From: Azovibrio restrictus
Lineage (GTDB): Bacteria; Pseudomonadota; Gammaproteobacteria; Burkholderiales; Rhodocyclaceae
Direction: 5' to 3'
Length of the DNA: 9,163 bases
NCBI GenBank assembly: GCA_003252145.1
Contig: QKDJ01000199.1
Location: 1-9,163 of the forward strand
The position numbers were made by a program, and so were the translations under genes. Position 1 is the first letter of the stretch, and each line of letters opens with the position of its first letter. Below, piece by piece: positions 6,498 through 9,163 of the stretch. The notes below the pieces were generated by a model. The model worked only from the letters and a program-made list of their open reading frames with translations, did no database searches and had not been told where the DNA came from.

Positions 6498-7012
6498 GTC
6501 CCGCCCCTGCGGCCCCGGTAGCGGCCTCCCCGGTGGTAGCTTATATCGCCCTGGGCGCCAACCTGGGCGAGCTCCAGGAAGCGGTCCGGGCTGCCATGGC
6601 CGCCCTGGACCAACTCCCGGAAACCCGACTCCTCAAGACCTCATCCCTCTATCTGACCGCCCCCGTGGGCTTGTTGGAGCAACCGGATTTCGTCAATGCC
6701 GTGGCTTCCGTGGAAACTCGCCTGCCGCCCGTAGCTCTGCTGGAGGCCCTGCTGGCCCTTGAGCAGGACCAGGGACGAGTGCGCACCATAGCCAACGCCC
6801 CCCGTCCTCTGGATCTGGACATCCTGTTGTATGGGGATGCAGTCCTGCAGACCCCCCGCCTGACCCTGCCTCATCCCCGCATGCATTTACGGGCCTTCGT
6901 CCTGGTGCCCCTGGCCGAAATCGCCCCCGATTTGCCCCTGCCGGGCCGGGGCAGCGTCTCGGCCTGGTTGCCCGCCGTAGCCAACCAGGGCATTCGGCGC
7001 ATCCCATGCTGA
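6494..7012 (+). CDS. folK: 2-amino-4-hydroxy-6-hydroxymethyldihydropteridine diphosphokinase (HPPK)
   Basis: FolK transfers pyrophosphate from ATP to 6-hydroxymethyl-7,8-dihydropterin, the step before dihydropteroate synthase in folate synthesis. The 172-residue product has YIALGANLG (17-25), then the segment with SSLYLTAPVG and QPDFVNAV, and the HPPK signature around RTIANAPRPLDLDILLYG, which carries the magnesium-binding aspartates DLD. PHPRMHLRAFVLVPLAEIAP is the usual C-terminal block. The start ATG overlaps the pcnB stop (ATGA), indicating translational coupling; this gives a Pro/Ala-rich leader of about 13 residues before the fold. A GTG at 6533 would give a tighter N-terminus but has no better ribosome binding site. 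Single-domain enzyme, not fused to FolB or FolP. The last 7 bp overlap the following membrane protein gene. Confidence 0.94.
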   Translation: MSPAPAAPVAASPVVAYIALGANLGELQEAVRAAMAALDQLPETRLLKTSSLYLTAPVGLLEQPDFVNAVASVETRLPPVALLEALLALEQDQGRVRTIANAPRPLDLDILLYGDAVLQTPRLTLPHPRMHLRAFVLVPLAEIAPDLPLPGRGSVSAWLPAVANQGIRRIPC

Positions 7013-7356
7013 ACAGCAGCATCTTCTGGCAAACCACAGGGCTACTGGTCCTCTCCAATCTTTTCATGACCTTTGCCTGGTACGGGCATCTGAAACATCT
7101 GGCCGATCGCCCCTGGTGGATCGCCGCCCTGCTCTCCTGGAGCATCGCCCTGTTCGAATACCTGCTGCAGGTTCCCGCCAATCGCATTGGCCACACCAGC
7201 CTGAGCCTGCCTCAACTGAAAATCCTGCAGGAAGTCATCACCCTGTCGGTTTTCGTGCCCTTTGCCGTGATTTACATGCAACAGCCCCTGAAACTGGACT
7301 ATTTGTGGGCTGCCCTATGCCTGCTGGGGGCGGTTTATTTCATCTTTAGGGCATAA
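7006..7356 (+). CDS. Small four-helix membrane protein, DUF486 (DMT-like) family
   Basis: A 116-residue, very hydrophobic protein with four predicted helices at about residues 7-26, 37-56, 72-91 and 97-114. Between helices 2 and 3 lies EYLLQVPANRIGH, and later comes LKILQEVITLSVFVPFAVIY; both are recognisable DUF486 family stretches. The fold resembles half of a drug/metabolite transporter, so such proteins probably work as dimers, but no substrate is established and I assign none. The ATG at 7006 lies inside the folK gene (7-bp overlap, different frame) and has no clear ribosome binding site, so it probably depends on ribosomes finishing folK. It separates folK from panB together with the chemoreceptor that follows. 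An EmrE-type multidrug pump is an alternative by size, but the conserved residues of that family are not seen. Confidence 0.85.
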   Translation: MLNSSIFWQTTGLLVLSNLFMTFAWYGHLKHLADRPWWIAALLSWSIALFEYLLQVPANRIGHTSLSLPQLKILQEVITLSVFVPFAVIYMQQPLKLDYLWAALCLLGAVYFIFRA

Positions 7357-7367
7357 TCCCGCCCTAA
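7346..7367 (+). repeat. Perfect 7-bp inverted repeat (hairpin) over the end of the DUF486 gene
   Basis: TTAGGGC at 7346-7352 pairs exactly with GCCCTAA at 7361-7367 around an 8-base loop (ATAATCCC). The hairpin spans the stop codon of the membrane protein gene and ends 28 bp before the chemoreceptor start. No T-run follows on either strand, so it is not a standard Rho-independent terminator; it could be an operator, an mRNA-stabilising hairpin or chance. Confidence 0.4.
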
Positions 7368-7381
7368 TACAAAATACATAC

Positions 7382-7386
7382 AAGGA
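7382..7386 (+). promoter_or_regulatory. Ribosome binding site of the CZB chemoreceptor
   Basis: AAGGA lies nine bases before ATG 7396, supporting this start and independent translation from the upstream gene. Confidence 0.6.
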
Positions 7387-7395
7387 TACCGAGAT

Positions 7396-8520
7396 ATGTT
7401 CGGCTTGTTCGCCCCCCGCCAAGACACAATGGCCCTGGCAAGAATTGCTGGCCTGGAACAGGAAAACAATGCATTGACCCTGCGGGTTCATGATCTGGAG
7501 CAGCAACTTCAGGATGCGGAAAACCGCTGCAGTTCAGCCTTGTGTGTCACCCAGGGTTGGGAACATCTCCTCAAGAATCTGGAAAACTTTGGTAGCAGTC
7601 TGGGCGTATCCCAACAAACCCTGGCGACCCTGGCAGGTGAGCTCAAGGAAGAAAAGAGTGAGGCCGTGAATGCGGCCAGCGCCTCTGCCGCCAGCAGGGA
7701 TGTAATGCACAAAATCAGTACCGACCTGAACCTGCTGGCCCAGGAATCCCGCGCCACCATGACCATCGTGGACGGGCTCAACACCAGTACGGATCAGATC
7801 GGCAGCATTCTTTCTCTGATCAAGGAAATTGCGGACCAGACCAACCTGTTGGCTCTGAACGCCGCCATCGAAGCAGCCCGGGCCGGTGAAGCCGGCCGTG
7901 GTTTTGCTGTAGTGGCCGATGAAGTGCGCAAACTGGCTGAACGGACCAGCAAGGCCACCAGCGACATCTCCAATCTGGTCAATTCCATCCAGCGGGATAC
8001 CAGCAATGCCCACTCCAGCATGGAGAATTTGGCCCATATGTCTGCCGACTTCGGCAGCATCGGTGCGGAAGCCGCTGATCGCATTGAGGGCATCATCGGC
8101 ACCTCCCGCAAGATGGAATTCGCCATCGCTGTCGCTGCCCTGCGCAGTTTCACCGAACTGGCCAAGATGGACCATCTGGTCTTCAAATTCGAAATCTACA
8201 AGGTATTCATCGGTGTCTCCGAAAAATGTCCCGATGACTTTGCCAACCATTGCATGTGCCGTCTGGGCAAGTGGTACTACGAGGGGGAAGGCAAACAGTG
8301 CTTCTCCCGCCTGGATGGCTATATCGCCATGGAGAAGCCTCACATGGCCGTGCATCAGTATGGCCGCGAAGCCGTAGAAAAGCTTTACAGTGGCGATTTC
8401 CAAGGGGGCGCTGAGTGCGTGGCCCGTATGGAAGCCGCCAGCATGGATGTGCTGGACTGCCTTGAGCGCATGGCCCAATCCGGCGCCAGCAATCCAGATA
8501 TTCTCTGCATGGAGCACTAA
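7396..8520 (+). CDS. Soluble methyl-accepting chemotaxis protein with C-terminal zinc-binding CZB domain
   Basis: A 374-residue cytoplasmic receptor with no membrane helix, signal peptide or HAMP domain. Residues about 11-42 are coiled coil ([19 protein letters not shown]). A signalling hairpin covers about 55-255, with the canonical tip from E144 to E182 ([21 protein letters not shown] onward), the CheA/CheW contact region, intact. The C-terminus from about 256 is a CZB domain with the four expected zinc ligands: H260 (MDHLVFK), C288 (CRLGKWYY), and H316 and H320 (HMAVH). Known CZB proteins, such as Helicobacter TlpD and E. coli DgcZ, sense zinc or oxidants such as HOCl through the zinc-bound cysteine, so a similar role is inferred. 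C278, C286 and C302 lie close to the ligand cysteine and are extra. No che genes are in the window, so it would feed a distant chemosensory array. The hairpin is short compared with membrane MCPs. Confidence 0.92.
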   Translation: MFGLFAPRQDTMALARIAGLEQENNALTLRVHDLEQQLQDAENRCSSALCVTQGWEHLLKNLENFGSSLGVSQQTLATLAGELKEEKSEAVNAASASAASRDVMHKISTDLNLLAQESRATMTIVDGLNTSTDQIGSILSLIKEIADQTNLLALNAAIEAARAGEAGRGFAVVADEVRKLAERTSKATSDISNLVNSIQRDTSNAHSSMENLAHMSADFGSIGAEAADRIEGIIGTSRKMEFAIAVAALRSFTELAKMDHLVFKFEIYKVFIGVSEKCPDDFANHCMCRLGKWYYEGEGKQCFSRLDGYIAMEKPHMAVHQYGREAVEKLYSGDFQGGAECVARMEAASMDVLDCLERMAQSGASNPDILCMEH

Positions 8521-8531
8521 TCCGTTTTCAC

Positions 8532-8540
8532 TGCTAGGAT
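8532..8540 (+). promoter_or_regulatory. Candidate extended -10 promoter of panB
   Basis: TGCTAGGAT fits the extended -10 pattern TGnTAnnnT and lies 27 bp before the panB ATG, in the 47-bp gap after the chemoreceptor gene. No good -35 is present 17 bp upstream, which an extended -10 can tolerate. It suggests panB has its own promoter. Confidence 0.4.
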
Positions 8541-8557
8541 ATCGCCCCCGATCCTTC

Positions 8558-8564
8558 AAGGAAG
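8558..8564 (+). promoter_or_regulatory. Ribosome binding site of panB
   Basis: AAGGAAG ends three bases before ATG 8568, with the GGA core five bases from the start codon. It fixes the panB start. Confidence 0.65.
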
Positions 8565-8567
8565 CCC

Positions 8568-9163
8568 ATGTCTGCCCAGAGCTCGACCCGTCGCCTGACA
8601 CACCTGGACCTGGCCAAGATGCGCCAGACAGGAGACAAGATCACCGTTCTGACCTGCTACGACGCCAGCTTTGCCCAATTGCTGGACGCTCAGGGCGTGG
8701 ATGTTCTCCTGATCGGAGACTCCCTGGGTATGGTGCTCCAGGGTCTGGACTCCACCCTGGCCGTCACCCTGGAACACATGGCCTATCACACCGCTGCGGT
8801 TGCTCGAGGCTCCCAGCGCGCTCTGGTGGTCACCGACATGCCCTTCGGCACCTCCCAAATCAGCCCTGAGGACACCTTCCGCAACGCCGCCAAACTCATG
8901 GCTGCCGGAGCCCAGATGGTGAAGATTGAAGGGGGATTGGAAATGGTGGAAACCATTGCTTTTCTGACCAGTCGCGGCATCCCCGTCTGCGGCCACATTG
9001 GCCTGACCCCCCAATCCGTCAACCAACTGGGCGGCTACCGGGTGCAAGGGCGAGACGAGGCGGCAGCCCAACGACTTCTGGACGAAGCCCAGGCCATTGA
9101 GCAAGCCGGAGCCACCATGGTCGTTCTGGAAGCCATTCCTGCCCCCCTGGCTGCTCGCATGAC
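8568..9163 (+). CDS. panB: 3-methyl-2-oxobutanoate hydroxymethyltransferase (ketopantoate hydroxymethyltransferase), 5' part
   Basis: PanB transfers a hydroxymethyl group from 5,10-methylenetetrahydrofolate to 2-oxoisovalerate to give ketopantoate, the first committed step of pantothenate and coenzyme A synthesis. The frame stays open from ATG 8568 to the window end: 198 codons of an expected 260-275. It begins MSAQSSTRRLTHLDL and shows the family blocks ITVLTCYDASFA, LLIGDSLGMVLQG, TLAVTLEHMAYHTAAV, VCGHIGLTPQSV and GGYRVQGR. By alignment in memory with E. coli PanB, the metal and substrate residues are D51, D90, K119 and E121, and the catalytic acid is E188 in VLEAIP. All are present, so the visible part looks functional. 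In many betaproteobacteria panB follows folK closely; here a membrane protein and a chemoreceptor lie between. FolK and PanB are linked by folate, since PanB consumes a folate cofactor. Confidence 0.95.
   Translation, partial: MSAQSSTRRLTHLDLAKMRQTGDKITVLTCYDASFAQLLDAQGVDVLLIGDSLGMVLQGLDSTLAVTLEHMAYHTAAVARGSQRALVVTDMPFGTSQISPEDTFRNAAKLMAAGAQMVKIEGGLEMVETIAFLTSRGIPVCGHIGLTPQSVNQLGGYRVQGRDEAAAQRLLDEAQAIEQAGATMVVLEAIPAPLAARM

Noticed and set aside
7357..7395. Sigma-28 or sigma-54 promoter for the chemoreceptor gene
   Set aside because: Chemoreceptor genes often use these, but neither the TAAA...GCCGATAA nor the GG...GC pattern is present in the gap.
8536..8555. Short inverted repeat (ATCG/CGAT) before the panB ribosome binding site
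   Set aside because: Only four pairs can form; this is too weak to call a hairpin, riboswitch or terminator.
7534..8601. 355-codon open frame on the minus strand opposite the chemoreceptor
   Set aside because: It is the reverse-complement shadow of a gene with exact MCP and CZB motifs; no domain or plausible start signal is visible.

Overview
The window is gene-dense, GC-rich DNA with every gene on the + strand. It reads as a chromosomal segment of a betaproteobacterium, probably near Rhodocyclales (Azospira, Azonexus or Dechloromonas-like). That placement rests on the gene order hda - HAD phosphatase - pcnB - folK ... panB, on protein style and on base composition; it is inferred without a database search. 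I see no rRNA, tRNA, CRISPR array, insertion sequence or phage gene.

Region 1 (1-3675) is a Cre envelope-stress module. It holds the 3' part of the sensor kinase gene creC, then a C-rich, G-poor 123-bp gap with an exact CreB-type tag (TTCAC-N6-TTCAC), then creD. creD is coupled by a GTGA stop/start overlap to a membrane-tethered family 3 glycoside hydrolase of the NagZ kind. The hydrolase keeps the NagZ catalytic motifs but carries three predicted N-terminal membrane helices that would place the catalytic domain in the periplasm. This suggests a CreBC-controlled periplasmic N-acetylglucosaminidase acting on peptidoglycan fragments, and it is the most interesting point in the window.

Region 2 (about 3698-7012) is a housekeeping block: hda (regulatory inactivation of DnaA), a HAD-IB phosphatase, pcnB (poly(A) polymerase) and folK (folate synthesis). 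The genes are separated by only a few bases or overlap, and candidate -10 elements lie ahead of hda and pcnB.

Region 3 (7006-8520) sits between folK and panB. It holds a small four-helix membrane protein of the DUF486 family, which overlaps folK by 7 bp, and a soluble chemoreceptor with a C-terminal zinc-binding CZB domain whose 3His/1Cys site is intact. The receptor is probably a cytoplasmic sensor of zinc or of oxidant (such as HOCl) acting on the zinc-bound thiolate.

Region 4 (8568-9163) is the 5' three quarters of panB (pantothenate synthesis), which runs off the window end. It follows a candidate extended -10 promoter and a clear ribosome binding site.
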